From positions 29,035 to 52,278 of the forward strand of contig NZ_CP034870.1 in NCBI RefSeq assembly GCF_005081185.1: DNA of 23,244 bases. The letters run 5' to 3'. A program made the translations under genes and the position numbers. Position 1 is the stretch's first letter, and each line of letters starts with the position of its first letter. Origin of the DNA: Buchnera aphidicola (Lipaphis pseudobrassicae). Lineage in GTDB: Bacteria; Pseudomonadota; Gammaproteobacteria; Enterobacterales; Enterobacteriaceae. The notes under the pieces are model-generated. The model was not told where the DNA came from, did not search any database, and saw nothing but the letters and a program-made list of their open reading frames with translations. This document shows, in pieces, positions 1-7,822 of the stretch.

Positions 1-770
1 GGATCTTTTAACATTACTCCATCAATAAGTAATTTATTAATTTGCTCTTGTTGTAGAATATTTTCTAACATAGATAATTGTAATTTATTATTTACTCCTA
101 GTATTTCTTGATATTTAAAAGGTTCTGTTGTTTGAATAAAGTTACCTTCAAAATATGCTATGGCAACAATATCGGTAGCATAATATTCTTTTTTCTTGTT
201 TTGATTACTAATTTTTCCTAACCATTTTTTTAGATCTTCACTATTAGCTATAAAAATTCCAGAGTATATTTCTTTAATATTTCTTTCTTTATAATTTGCA
301 TCTAATTCTTCTATTATTCTTACAACTCTTCCTTTTTTTCGTAAAATACGTCCATATCCATTAGGATTTTTTACTTTCATAGTTAACAAATTGATTTTTG
401 ATGTTTTTTTCAATCTTTGTAATTTTCTTATTGATTTTGATGAAATAAATGGAACATCTCCATATAACACTAATACGTTTTCATCATTTGGTATGTTTTT
501 TAAAGCCAATTGTATTGCTTTTCCTGTTCCTTCAGGTTTTTTTTGCATAACCAACTCAAGAGAATGATTGCATATTATTGAAGATATAACTTTTTTCGGA
601 TGATTATAAACTAATATAATTTTTTTTGGTTTTATAGATTTTGCAGTTTGAATAACATGTTCTAAAATTGTTTTTCCACCTAAAAAGTGTAATACTTTAG
701 GATGGCTAGATTTCATTCTAGTGCCTCTTCCAGCTGCAAGTATTATTACGTTTGTTTTTTTTTGAAACAT
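1..770 (-). CDS. glmU: Bifunctional GlmU, N-terminal part (UDP-GlcNAc pyrophosphorylase / GlcN-1-P acetyltransferase), truncated by window edge
   Basis: GlmU is a cytoplasmic enzyme that acetylates glucosamine-1-phosphate and then couples it to UTP, giving UDP-GlcNAc for peptidoglycan. About 256 residues are visible and form the uridylyltransferase domain. The nucleotide-binding signature LAAGRGTRM is at residues 11-19, followed by K25. The YGDVP motif places the metal-binding Asp at residue 105, the same number as in E. coli. The visible end (LLIDGVMLKDP) corresponds to the linker before the left-handed beta-helix, so the acetyltransferase half lies before position 1. The start is ATG at 770, aligned with E. 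coli, with AGG about 8 bases upstream. Codons 3-6 contain an A9 run. The gene is divergent from yigL, and the 178-base gap between them is AT-rich with no convincing promoter. In Buchnera and E. coli glmS normally lies downstream, outside this window. Identity is firm. Confidence 0.96.
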   Translation of the reverse strand, partial: MFQKKTNVIILAAGRGTRMKSSHPKVLHFLGGKTILEHVIQTAKSIKPKKIILVYNHPKKVISSIICNHSLELVMQKKPEGTGKAIQLALKNIPNDENVLVLYGDVPFISSKSIRKLQRLKKTSKINLLTMKVKNPNGYGRILRKKGRVVRIIEELDANYKERNIKEIYSGIFIANSEDLKKWLGKISNQNKKKEYYATDIVAIAYFEGNFIQTTEPFKYQEILGVNNKLQLSMLENILQQEQINKLLIDGVMLKD

Positions 771-948
771 GAAATAACCTTTTATCAAAATTTTATTAAT
801 ATAATTATATTAAATAAAAGATTTTTAATTGAATAGTTTTAATTAATGATATTTTTAGTTCAGTTATGGAATACCAGTTTATGATTTTAAATATTCATAT
901 AGAATATTATCTAATATAAGATATATTGTATTTTTTTAAGGTGATGTT

Positions 949-1749
949 ATGCGTCGAATTATTACAGTAGATTTAGATGGTACTTTACTTACTTCAAAAA
1001 ATAAACTCACAGAGTATACTAAAAAAACTATAAAATTATTATCAGAAAAACATTACTTTGTTATTGCATCAGGTCGTCATTATTTAGATGTAATACAAAT
1101 TAGAGATATTTTAAATATTAAATCTTTTATGATTACTTCTAATGGTGCTAAAATTTATGATTTAGATAATCAATTGATATTTAGCGATGAATTATCTGAA
1201 AATATAACTTTTAAACTTTGTAAAATAGTATATAACGATCAAGAAATTATTACTCAGTTGTATCGAAATAATAAATGGTATATAAACAATAATAAAATAG
1301 AAAATAATTTTTGTCCTAGTCTTACATCCTTAAAATATGAAAATTTTAGTTTAGATAATTTTCATTTTGATAAAATTAGTAAAGTTTTTTTTACAAGTAA
1401 AAATTTACATAAATTATATAATCTTGAAAAAAAAATTATTGAATTATATGAAAAGAAAATTAATATTCATTTTTCAGTTCCTGGTTGTTTAGAAATCGTA
1501 TCGAGAAAAACTTCAAAAGGTTATGGATTAAAATTAATAGCTCGTTTATTAAATATTTCTTTAAATAATTGTTTTTCATTTGGAGATGGAATGAATGATG
1601 AAGACATGCTTTCTATTTCTGGAAAATCTTATATTATGAAAAACGCTGATTTACGTTTAAAAAATATATTACCAAATGCAAAAATTATTGAAAGTAATGA
1701 TGATGATGGTGTTGCAAAATGTTTATATGAAATTTTTATCAAAAAATAA
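949..1749 (+). CDS. yigL: HAD-superfamily Cof-type phosphatase, YigL orthologue
   Basis: This is a cytoplasmic haloacid-dehalogenase phosphatase of the Cof subfamily. E. coli YigL acts on pyridoxal phosphate and sugar phosphates; the substrate here is inferred. The length, 266 residues, equals E. coli YigL. Motif I DLDGT is at residues 8-12, with nucleophile D8 and acid/base D10. Motif II is in ITSNGAK. Motif IV is FGDGMNDEDM near residues 208-217. The region between II and IV is the type C2 cap. An AAGGTGA Shine-Dalgarno sits 4 bases before the ATG. In E. coli yigL precedes yigM, metR and metE. Here yigM is gone and yigL converges on metR with 52 bases between them, with no obvious terminator. 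This synteny supports YigL over a generic Cof hydrolase. All catalytic motifs are intact. Confidence 0.9.
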   Translation: MRRIITVDLDGTLLTSKNKLTEYTKKTIKLLSEKHYFVIASGRHYLDVIQIRDILNIKSFMITSNGAKIYDLDNQLIFSDELSENITFKLCKIVYNDQEIITQLYRNNKWYINNNKIENNFCPSLTSLKYENFSLDNFHFDKISKVFFTSKNLHKLYNLEKKIIELYEKKINIHFSVPGCLEIVSRKTSKGYGLKLIARLLNISLNNCFSFGDGMNDEDMLSISGKSYIMKNADLRLKNILPNAKIIESNDDDGVAKCLYEIFIKK

Positions 1750-1801
1750 AAAATATGTTTTAAGTTAAAGTTATAATATTTATGATTCAATTAATGTTTT
1801 A

Positions 1802-2731
1802 TTAAAATGTTTTGAAAATTTGCGGTTTTAATACACCGCGAATAAATTTTAAATGAGTGCAAGCATGTAAATGTATAGAATGAATAAAGTTTTGTATTAC
1901 TAATTCTTGTTGTTCGCCATTTCGTATAGCTGCATATAGTCTACCCCATATTCCATTACCTATTTTTCTTGTCACAATTAAACCTTGACGTTCAAAATTA
2001 TCTACTATCCAATGTGGTAACGCAGTAATTCCCATTTGTGCAGATACCATCTGTATTAAAAGTAAAGTATTATTTACGTTTTTAAATATAGGAACGACAC
2101 CAGAAGGTTTTAAAAAACGTTTCCATATATCTAATCTATTTTTTTGAACAGGATAAGTCATTAGTATTTCATATTGAAGATCTTCTGGCGTAATATTGTT
2201 TTTTTTTAATACAAGAGGATGATTGGGAGATAAAATCAAACGTATTTCAAAATCAAACATTGGCATATAAAACAAATTACTTCTTGGTAATACTTCAGAA
2301 GTTAATACGATATCTAATTTTCCTTGCTGTAAAAATGGTTGAGGACTAAAAGTCATATCAGAATAAAAATCTACTTTTACATTTGGAAGTTTTTTTTTAA
2401 ATATTTTTAATGCAGGTGTTAACCATTGAATACAGCTATGACATTCCATAGCTAATCGAACGATTTTATTATGAGAATCAGTACATTTTTTTATTGCTTT
2501 TTCTATCTTAGGTAGTACTTCTTCAGATAATTGAAGTAAAATTTCACCTTGAATTGTAAATTTTATGGGTTGACTTTTACGAATAAACAATTTAAATCCT
2601 ATTTTTTTTTCTAATTCTTTACATTGATGAGATATTGCTGATTGCGTTTGATGCAGTTGAATTGCAGCTCCACTTAATGATCCACTATTTTTTAGTGCTT
2701 GTAATGTGCGAAAGTGTTTTATTTCAATCAT
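1802..2731 (-). CDS. metR: LysR-family regulator MetR, activator of methionine genes
   Basis: MetR is a DNA-binding activator of metE and metF that responds to homocysteine. The protein has 309 residues; E. coli MetR has 317, and the difference is at the C-terminus. An N-terminal winged helix-turn-helix spans about residues 1-60, with the LysR signature [20 protein letters not shown]. The effector domain follows, with conserved blocks [28 protein letters not shown] and ALPHW. The start is ATG at 2731 with AAGGA 6-8 bases upstream. It is divergent from metE across 138 bases, exactly the E. coli arrangement, and the shared spacer is where MetR would act. From general knowledge, Buchnera keeps very few dedicated regulators and metR is absent from some sequenced strains, so an intact copy is notable. 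No frameshift or stop is seen. Confidence 0.96.
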   Translation of the reverse strand: MIEIKHFRTLQALKNSGSLSGAAIQLHQTQSAISHQCKELEKKIGFKLFIRKSQPIKFTIQGEILLQLSEEVLPKIEKAIKKCTDSHNKIVRLAMECHSCIQWLTPALKIFKKKLPNVKVDFYSDMTFSPQPFLQQGKLDIVLTSEVLPRSNLFYMPMFDFEIRLILSPNHPLVLKKNNITPEDLQYEILMTYPVQKNRLDIWKRFLKPSGVVPIFKNVNNTLLLIQMVSAQMGITALPHWIVDNFERQGLIVTRKIGNGIWGRLYAAIRNGEQQELVIQNFIHSIHLHACTHLKFIRGVLKPQIFKTF

Positions 2732-2743
2732 GAGATTCCTTCA
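2731..2743. promoter_or_regulatory. Candidate MetR box overlapping the metR start and ribosome-binding site
   Basis: Read on the minus strand the site is TGAAGGAATCTCA. It matches the known MetR consensus TGAA-N5-TTCA at 7 of 8 defined bases. It lies over the metR Shine-Dalgarno and ends at the metR start codon, so binding could autorepress metR while activating metE about 130 bases away. Part of the match (AAGGA) is explained by the ribosome-binding site, so chance is a real alternative. No better match was seen in the 138-base spacer. Confidence 0.25.
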
Positions 2744-2869
2744 TATTAAGCATTAACTATTTACGCTTGCTAATTTTTCTTAATACTAGAATTATAGATT
2801 ATATATTTAAAATAAAGCAATTATAAATTAGTTTTTATGAAATTTAAATAATTAATAGGACAATGTTAT

Positions 2870-5146
2870 ATGAGAATCTTAAATCACACTCTTGGTTTTC
2901 CGAGAATAGGTCTAAATCGTGAATTAAAAAGAGCTCAAGAAAAATATTGGTCTAATAATATTTCACTTGAGGATTTGTTGTTAGTTGGACGCAATATAAG
3001 AAAAACAAATTGGAAAAAACAAAAAGAATCTGGAATTGATTATATACCAGTTGGAGATTTTGCTTGGTACGATCAGGTATTAACTACTAGTATGATGCTT
3101 GGAAATATCCCAGAAAGACATAATTATGTTAATAATTCTATTGATTTAGATTGTATGTTTCGTATAGCACGAGGTTGTATTCCAGATGTTTCTGCTTCAG
3201 AAATGACTAAGTGGTTTAATACTAATTATCATTATATTGTTCCTGAATTTTATAAAAATAAAACTTTAAAATTTTCTTGGAAACAAATTTTGAATGAAGT
3301 AGATGAAGCATTATTTTTGGGATATAAAGTTAAACCTATACTTTTAGGTCCTATTACATATCTTTGGTTAGGAAAAGTAAAAGGAGAGAATTTTGATCGT
3401 TTAGATATGATAGAAAATATTATTGTAATTTATAAAGAAGTATTAAAAGAATTATCTAATCGTCACATTAATTTTGTTCAAATTGATGAACCAGCATTAG
3501 TTTTAGAATTACCAAAAAAATGGCAAGAAGCTTACTCTTATACTTATAAAAAACTTTATGGAATAGGAAAAATATTACTTACTACATATTTTGATAGTGT
3601 TAATCATAATATAGAATTTATTCGTGATTTGCCTGTTGAAGGAATTCATATTGATTTAGTTGCTGGAAAATATGATTTAGTTGATTTTAATTTAAAAATA
3701 CCATCAAAATGGATGTTATCTTTAGGTGTAATTAATGGACGAAATGTTTGGCGATCTGATCTTGTTAAATGGTTTAATTCTATTTCTAAAATTTTGAAAA
3801 ATCGTAAAAAAATATTGATTGGTTCATCATGTTCATTGTTACATACACCGATTGATTTACAACAAGAAAAACACTTAGATAAAGAAGTAAAAGAATGGTT
3901 TTCATTTGCGATACAAAAATGTAATGAATTATCATTACTGTCAAATGCATTAAATAATAATGATGTTATTTCTATTAAAAAATGGTCTGCACCTATCTAT
4001 AAAAGAATTACTTCAAATAGAGTACATAGAATCGAAGTAGAACAACGTTTATCTGATATTAAAATCAATCAATATAAACGCGTAAGTTCGTATACAATTC
4101 GTTCTAAAGAACAAAATAAAAAATTTAATTTACCTATCTTACCTACCACTACTATCGGATCTTTTCCTCAAACTATTAATATTAGAAAATTGCGTCGTGA
4201 TTTTAAAAATGGGTTAATTAACGATAGTGAATATTCAAAAGAAATTAAAAAAGAAATTAAAAAAGCAATAAGAATACAAGAAGAATTAGATATAGATGTT
4301 TTAGTACATGGTGAATTTGAAAGAAATGATATGGTAGAATATTTTGGTGAACATTTAGATGGATTTATTTTTACGGATAATGGATGGGTTCAGAGTTATG
4401 GATCTCGATGTGTAAAACCTCCTATTATTATTGGTGATATTAGTCGTCCTAATCCAATTACTCTAGAGTGGTCTAAATATGCTCGTTCTTTAACAGAAAA
4501 ACCAATTAAAGGAATGTTAACTGGACCAGTTACTATTTTATTTTGGTCTTTTCCAAGAGAAGATATTTCATTAAAAAAAATTGCTACACAAATTGCTTTG
4601 TCATTGCGTGATGAGGTCTTAGATTTAGAAAAAGAAAAAATAGAAATTATTCAAATTGATGAACCTGCCTTACGAGAGGGATTACCATTAAGAAAAAGTG
4701 CTTGGTCTGAATATTTATCTTGGTCTGTTGATGCATTTCGTTTAGCTTCCTCTGCTGTAAAAAATACTACGCAAATTCATACCCATATGTGCTACTGTGA
4801 GTTTAATGATATAATGAATTCTATTGCTTTACTAGATGCTGATGTAATTACGATAGAAACAGCTCGTTCAGATATGGAATTATTAAAATCATTCAAAGAA
4901 TTTAAATATCCAAATGAAGTTGGTCCTGGAGTATATGATATACATTCATCGAATATACCTAGTATAGAATCTATTATTTTATTACTAAAAAAAGCCATCA
5001 AATATATTCCATTTGAACGTGTTTGGGTAAATCCAGATTGTGGTTTAAAAACAAGAAATTGGAAGGAAACAGTATTAGCTTTAAAAAATATGATTAAAGC
5101 AACAAAAAAATTAAGAAAAGATATTAAAAATATTAAAGTAGATTAA
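2870..5146 (+). CDS. metE: Cobalamin-independent methionine synthase MetE
   Basis: MetE transfers the methyl group of 5-methyl-tetrahydropteroyl-triglutamate to homocysteine, the last step of methionine synthesis, in the cytoplasm. It has 758 residues; E. coli MetE has 753. It shows the tandem-barrel layout: an N-terminal half beginning [15 protein letters not shown], then a catalytic C-terminal half beginning near [11 protein letters not shown]. The zinc ligands are present: H639 and C641 in THMCYCEF, a Glu in TIETARS, and C724 in NPDCGLKTR. The start ATG is aligned with E. coli and preceded by AGGA about 9 bases upstream. It is divergent from metR, its expected activator. A weak promoter-like pair (TTGCTA at 2767-2772 and an AT-rich -10 region near 2790-2798) lies between them. 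MetF in this window supplies its methyl donor. It is a nutrient-provisioning gene in aphid symbionts. Confidence 0.98.
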   Translation: MRILNHTLGFPRIGLNRELKRAQEKYWSNNISLEDLLLVGRNIRKTNWKKQKESGIDYIPVGDFAWYDQVLTTSMMLGNIPERHNYVNNSIDLDCMFRIARGCIPDVSASEMTKWFNTNYHYIVPEFYKNKTLKFSWKQILNEVDEALFLGYKVKPILLGPITYLWLGKVKGENFDRLDMIENIIVIYKEVLKELSNRHINFVQIDEPALVLELPKKWQEAYSYTYKKLYGIGKILLTTYFDSVNHNIEFIRDLPVEGIHIDLVAGKYDLVDFNLKIPSKWMLSLGVINGRNVWRSDLVKWFNSISKILKNRKKILIGSSCSLLHTPIDLQQEKHLDKEVKEWFSFAIQKCNELSLLSNALNNNDVISIKKWSAPIYKRITSNRVHRIEVEQRLSDIKINQYKRVSSYTIRSKEQNKKFNLPILPTTTIGSFPQTINIRKLRRDFKNGLINDSEYSKEIKKEIKKAIRIQEELDIDVLVHGEFERNDMVEYFGEHLDGFIFTDNGWVQSYGSRCVKPPIIIGDISRPNPITLEWSKYARSLTEKPIKGMLTGPVTILFWSFPREDISLKKIATQIALSLRDEVLDLEKEKIEIIQIDEPALREGLPLRKSAWSEYLSWSVDAFRLASSAVKNTTQIHTHMCYCEFNDIMNSIALLDADVITIETARSDMELLKSFKEFKYPNEVGPGVYDIHSSNIPSIESIILLLKKAIKYIPFERVWVNPDCGLKTRNWKETVLALKNMIKATKKLRKDIKNIKVD

Positions 5147-5185
5147 TAAATCTATTATTTTTTTAGAACTTAAAATATTTTTTAA

Positions 5186-5236
5186 TGTTAAATCATCTTT
5201 TAGATTCTATATAGATATCTAAATGATGATTTAGCA
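5186..5236. terminator. Long near-perfect inverted repeat between convergent metE and purH
   Basis: The arms at 5190-5205 and 5217-5232 form a 16-bp stem with one mismatch (AAATCATC pairs with GATGATTT, TTTAGAT with ATCTAAA). Weaker pairing extends to 5186-5236. The 11-base centre is itself almost palindromic. It sits between the 3' ends of two convergent genes, where a shared terminator or mRNA 3'-stabilising hairpin is expected. There is no uridine run after it on either strand, so intrinsic termination is not certain. Confidence 0.45.
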
Positions 5237-5308
5237 CGACAATATAGTTCTTTTCTAGAAAATATTAGATATTATTTGACTTAACAAGTACGTTTAATTC
5301 AATGTATA

Positions 5309-6889
5309 TCAATGTCTAAAATGACGTTTATTTGTAAAAATCATAGTCATATTTTTTTCATTAGCTGCTTGTATAATTTCTTTATCACGTATAGATCCAC
5401 CTGGTTGTACAATACAATTAATTCCAACTAATGCAGCACTATCGATTCCGTCTCTAAAAGGGAAAAAAGCATCAGATGCCATAGTTGCACCAATAGTATT
5501 TTTTCCTTGATCTTTTATTTTAATATTTGCTAATTTAGTAGAATAAATTCTACTCATTTGCCCTGCACCTATACTAATAGTGACTTGATTATGTCCATAT
5601 ACAATTGCATTGGATTTAACAAATTTTGCTACTTTCCAGCAAAATATAGCATCTTCTAGCTCACTTTTTGTTGGAATACGTTTTGTGACATAACTCCAAG
5701 TTTCCAGATCTATATTATGAGAATCATATTCTTGTACAAGTAGTCCATTAGTGATTCTTTTAAAATCTATTGATATTTTATTTTTTTTTATTTTTCCAGT
5801 AATAAGAATTCTTATATTTGGTTTATTTTTTAAAATTTTTAATGCTGAGATATTTATTTCAGGTGCAATAATAACTTCAATAAATTGTTTAGTTTTAGTG
5901 ATATTTTTAGCAGTATTTTCATCTAATACTGAATTAAACGCCACTATACCACCAAATGCTGAAATAGGATCAGCATAATATGCTGATAAATATGATTCTG
6001 CAAGAGAACTATTAACTGCAACACCACATGGATTTTCATGTTTAACAATAACACAAGCTGGTTTATTGAACTCTTTTACACATTCTAGTGCTGTATTAGC
6101 ATCAGATATATTATTATAAGATAAATTTTTACCTTGTATTTGTTTTGCAGAACTAATAGTTCCAGATTGCATAATATTTTGTTCTATATAAAATGATGCT
6201 TTTTGATGTTGATTTTCTCCGTATCTTAGATCTTGTTTTTTTGTAAAGGAAAAATTTATTTCTTTAGGAAACAAATTTTTAAAATCATTTTTTTTAATGT
6301 TATTTTTTTTAATAAAATATTGTGAAATAATTCTTTCATAATTTGCTGTATATTCGAATGCTTTTGTCGCTAAATAAAATCTTTTTTTTATGTTCATAGT
6401 ATTATTATTAATTGAATCTATAATATGTTGAACATCAGAAAGGTCTACTATGACTATAACATTTTTATAATTTTTTGCAGAAGCTCTTATAAGTGTTGGT
6501 CCACCTATATCAATATTATTTATAATATTGTCAATATCGTTATTTTTAATATTTATTTCTTTTTGAAATGGATAAAAATTAACAATAACTATATCTATAG
6601 GAGATATTTCATATAATTGCATAATTTCTTCATCTTTATTCTCTCTTCTTAAAATTCCTGCCATAATTTTGGGATGTAATGTTTTAACCCGTCCATCCAT
6701 TATTTCTGGAAATTTTGTATAATCTGATATTTCTATAACAGGTATATTATTTTTTTTTAAAACTTTAGCAGTACCTCCTGTTGAAAATAAAGAAATTTGA
6801 TTTTTTATTAAAATATTTGATATTTTTAAGATATCTGTTTTATCTGCAACACTAATTAAAGCATTTTTTATAAAATTAATTGATGGCAT
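5309..6889 (-). CDS. purH: Bifunctional AICAR transformylase / IMP cyclohydrolase PurH
   Basis: PurH carries out the last two steps of IMP synthesis: formylation of AICAR with 10-formyl-THF, then ring closure. It has 526 residues; E. coli PurH has 529. The N-terminal IMP cyclohydrolase (MGS-like) domain, about residues 1-200, contains SVADKTDI, LFSTGGTA and DGRVKTLHPK. The C-terminal transformylase domain contains the catalytic Lys-His pair K283-H284 in VKHENPCGVA and ends in RHFRH, like E. coli. The start is ATG at 6889 with only a weak purine stretch upstream. In E. coli purH is followed by purD; here nothing follows before convergent metE, so purD is gone from this locus. In Buchnera the likely source of AICAR is the histidine pathway (inference from known metabolism). 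The reading frame is intact. Confidence 0.98.
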   Translation of the reverse strand: MPSINFIKNALISVADKTDILKISNILIKNQISLFSTGGTAKVLKKNNIPVIEISDYTKFPEIMDGRVKTLHPKIMAGILRRENKDEEIMQLYEISPIDIVIVNFYPFQKEINIKNNDIDNIINNIDIGGPTLIRASAKNYKNVIVIVDLSDVQHIIDSINNNTMNIKKRFYLATKAFEYTANYERIISQYFIKKNNIKKNDFKNLFPKEINFSFTKKQDLRYGENQHQKASFYIEQNIMQSGTISSAKQIQGKNLSYNNISDANTALECVKEFNKPACVIVKHENPCGVAVNSSLAESYLSAYYADPISAFGGIVAFNSVLDENTAKNITKTKQFIEVIIAPEINISALKILKNKPNIRILITGKIKKNKISIDFKRITNGLLVQEYDSHNIDLETWSYVTKRIPTKSELEDAIFCWKVAKFVKSNAIVYGHNQVTISIGAGQMSRIYSTKLANIKIKDQGKNTIGATMASDAFFPFRDGIDSAALVGINCIVQPGGSIRDKEIIQAANEKNMTMIFTNKRHFRH

Positions 6890-6989
6890 AATATATTTTC
6901 TTTTTATAGTGTACTGAATATCATTTTTTATGTTTTATATAACATACGTTTTTAAGATATTAATTTTTAAGATATATAATAGTTATATT

Positions 6990-7005
6990 AGGGGCATAAG
7001 CCCCT
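6990..7005. terminator. GC-rich stem-loop between hupA and purH
   Basis: AGGGGC and GCCCCT form a 6-bp stem around an ATAA loop, the most G+C-rich spot for several hundred bases. It is followed by TTTTTT on the plus strand, the look of an intrinsic terminator. However, both flanking genes are read from the minus strand, where the hairpin is followed only by AATATAAC. It probably marks the hupA mRNA 3' end. The orientation is odd and the call is uncertain. Confidence 0.5.
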
Positions 7006-7038
7006 TTTTTATATTTTTAAATATAATATTTTTTTAAA

Positions 7039-7311
7039 TTATTTGACTGCATTTTTTAGAGTTTTACCAGATATGAAGCTAGGAACTTTAGTTGCAGGAA
7101 TTTGTATTTCTTGTCCTGTCTGAGGATTACGTCCTGTACGGGAAGATCTTAAATTGACTTTAAAAGTTCCAAATCCAACTATCTGAACAGATTCTCCTTT
7201 TTTTAACGATTGAATAATAGTTGATAATGTTGCTTCTAAAGTAGATTTGGCTTGTATTTTAGATAAATTAGATTTTTTGGAGATAATATCAATTAATTGA
7301 GTTTTATTCAT
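7039..7311 (-). CDS. hupA: Histone-like DNA-binding protein HU (alpha type)
   Basis: HU is a small nucleoid protein that binds and bends DNA without strong sequence specificity, as a dimer. The chosen start gives 90 residues, the same as E. coli HU-alpha: MNKTQLID at the N-terminus, GFGTFKVN in the core, and the HU signature with the DNA-clasping arm [16 protein letters not shown]. An additional in-frame ATG lies directly upstream at 7314. The second ATG (7311) is preferred because it aligns with the E. coli start and is 7 bases from the AGGA Shine-Dalgarno, against 4 for the first. It is separated by 149 bases from purH and by about 510 bases from rpoC, so it is probably a monocistronic unit. 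From what is known of reduced symbionts, it is likely the only HU subunit. Confidence 0.96.
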   Translation of the reverse strand: MNKTQLIDIISKKSNLSKIQAKSTLEATLSTIIQSLKKGESVQIVGFGTFKVNLRSSRTGRNPQTGQEIQIPATKVPSFISGKTLKNAVK

Positions 7312-7314
7312 CAT

Positions 7315-7822
7315 TTTTCCTTTTTATTTAAATTTAAAAATTAATAATTTATTTAGATGCTATTATTATAAAATCAGATATAAAATTTTATGTACAAAAA
7401 TGTTTTTTATGTCATATAATTTTTTATTAATTTAAATTAAATAACTTTATATTTATAAAAAATAAATATAAAAAGAAAGAAGAATCAGTTTGAAAATTTT
7501 TTTATTGAAAATTATTTTTGATATATAAAAATAATCAAAAAGATACTATATAAATTATACGTTTTTTTTAATAAATTTTTATAAATATTTAATTGTGTTT
7601 AAGATTATATTTTAAATCATAAAAAATGATAATTATATTTTATAAAAAAATACTTTATTTATTTGATAATAATATAAAATTAATAATTAAGTTTTTTATT
7701 ATCATATTGATTAATATATTTTTTGATCAAAACAAATTATTAAATTTTTATTTTGGCTGCTTTTAATAGCAGCCATAATTTATGGTATATATTAAAAAAA
7801 TATTATAAGATAATCATTTTTA
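7315..7822. other. Long AT-rich spacer between rpoC and hupA
   Basis: This 508-base gap is almost entirely A and T. It holds the rpoC-distal hairpin at 7754-7775 and the hupA ribosome-binding site. A TATAAT-like hexamer for hupA lies near 7365-7375 on the minus strand but has no matching -35. In E. coli the equivalent interval carries thi genes, hemE, nfi and others. I could not recognise any remnant of them in six-frame reading by eye. Confidence 0.6.
7754..7775 (-). terminator. rpoC: Stem-loop downstream of rpoC
   Basis: TGGCTGCT and AGCAGCCA form a perfect 8-bp stem with a 6-base TTTAAT loop, 48 bases beyond the rpoC stop on the transcribed (minus) strand. It is a GC island in an otherwise AT-only spacer, as expected for the end of the rplJL-rpoBC transcript. 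The bases after it on the minus strand are AAAATAAAAA rather than a uridine run, so it may stabilise or punctuate the 3' end rather than terminate by itself. Confidence 0.55.

Noticed and set aside
890..908. AATATTC-ATATA-GAATATT inverted repeat upstream of yigL
   Set aside because: 7-bp arms of almost pure A/T are expected by chance in spacers this AT-rich; no operator or terminator context.
4792..5001. Minus-strand open frame inside metE
   Set aside because: It covers the MetE zinc-site region in antisense; shadow.
5751..5978. Plus-strand open frame inside purH
   Set aside because: It is antisense to conserved transformylase-domain codons, with no ribosome-binding site and no recognisable domain; a shadow of purH.
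6425..6616. Plus-strand open frame inside purH
   Set aside because: Low-complexity Ile/Tyr/Asn-rich translation typical of reverse-strand AT-rich DNA; overlaps conserved PurH codons.
7315..7822. Remnants of thi or hemE genes in the rpoC-hupA spacer
   Set aside because: No stretch gave recognisable homology when read in either direction; apart from one hairpin it is low-complexity A/T.
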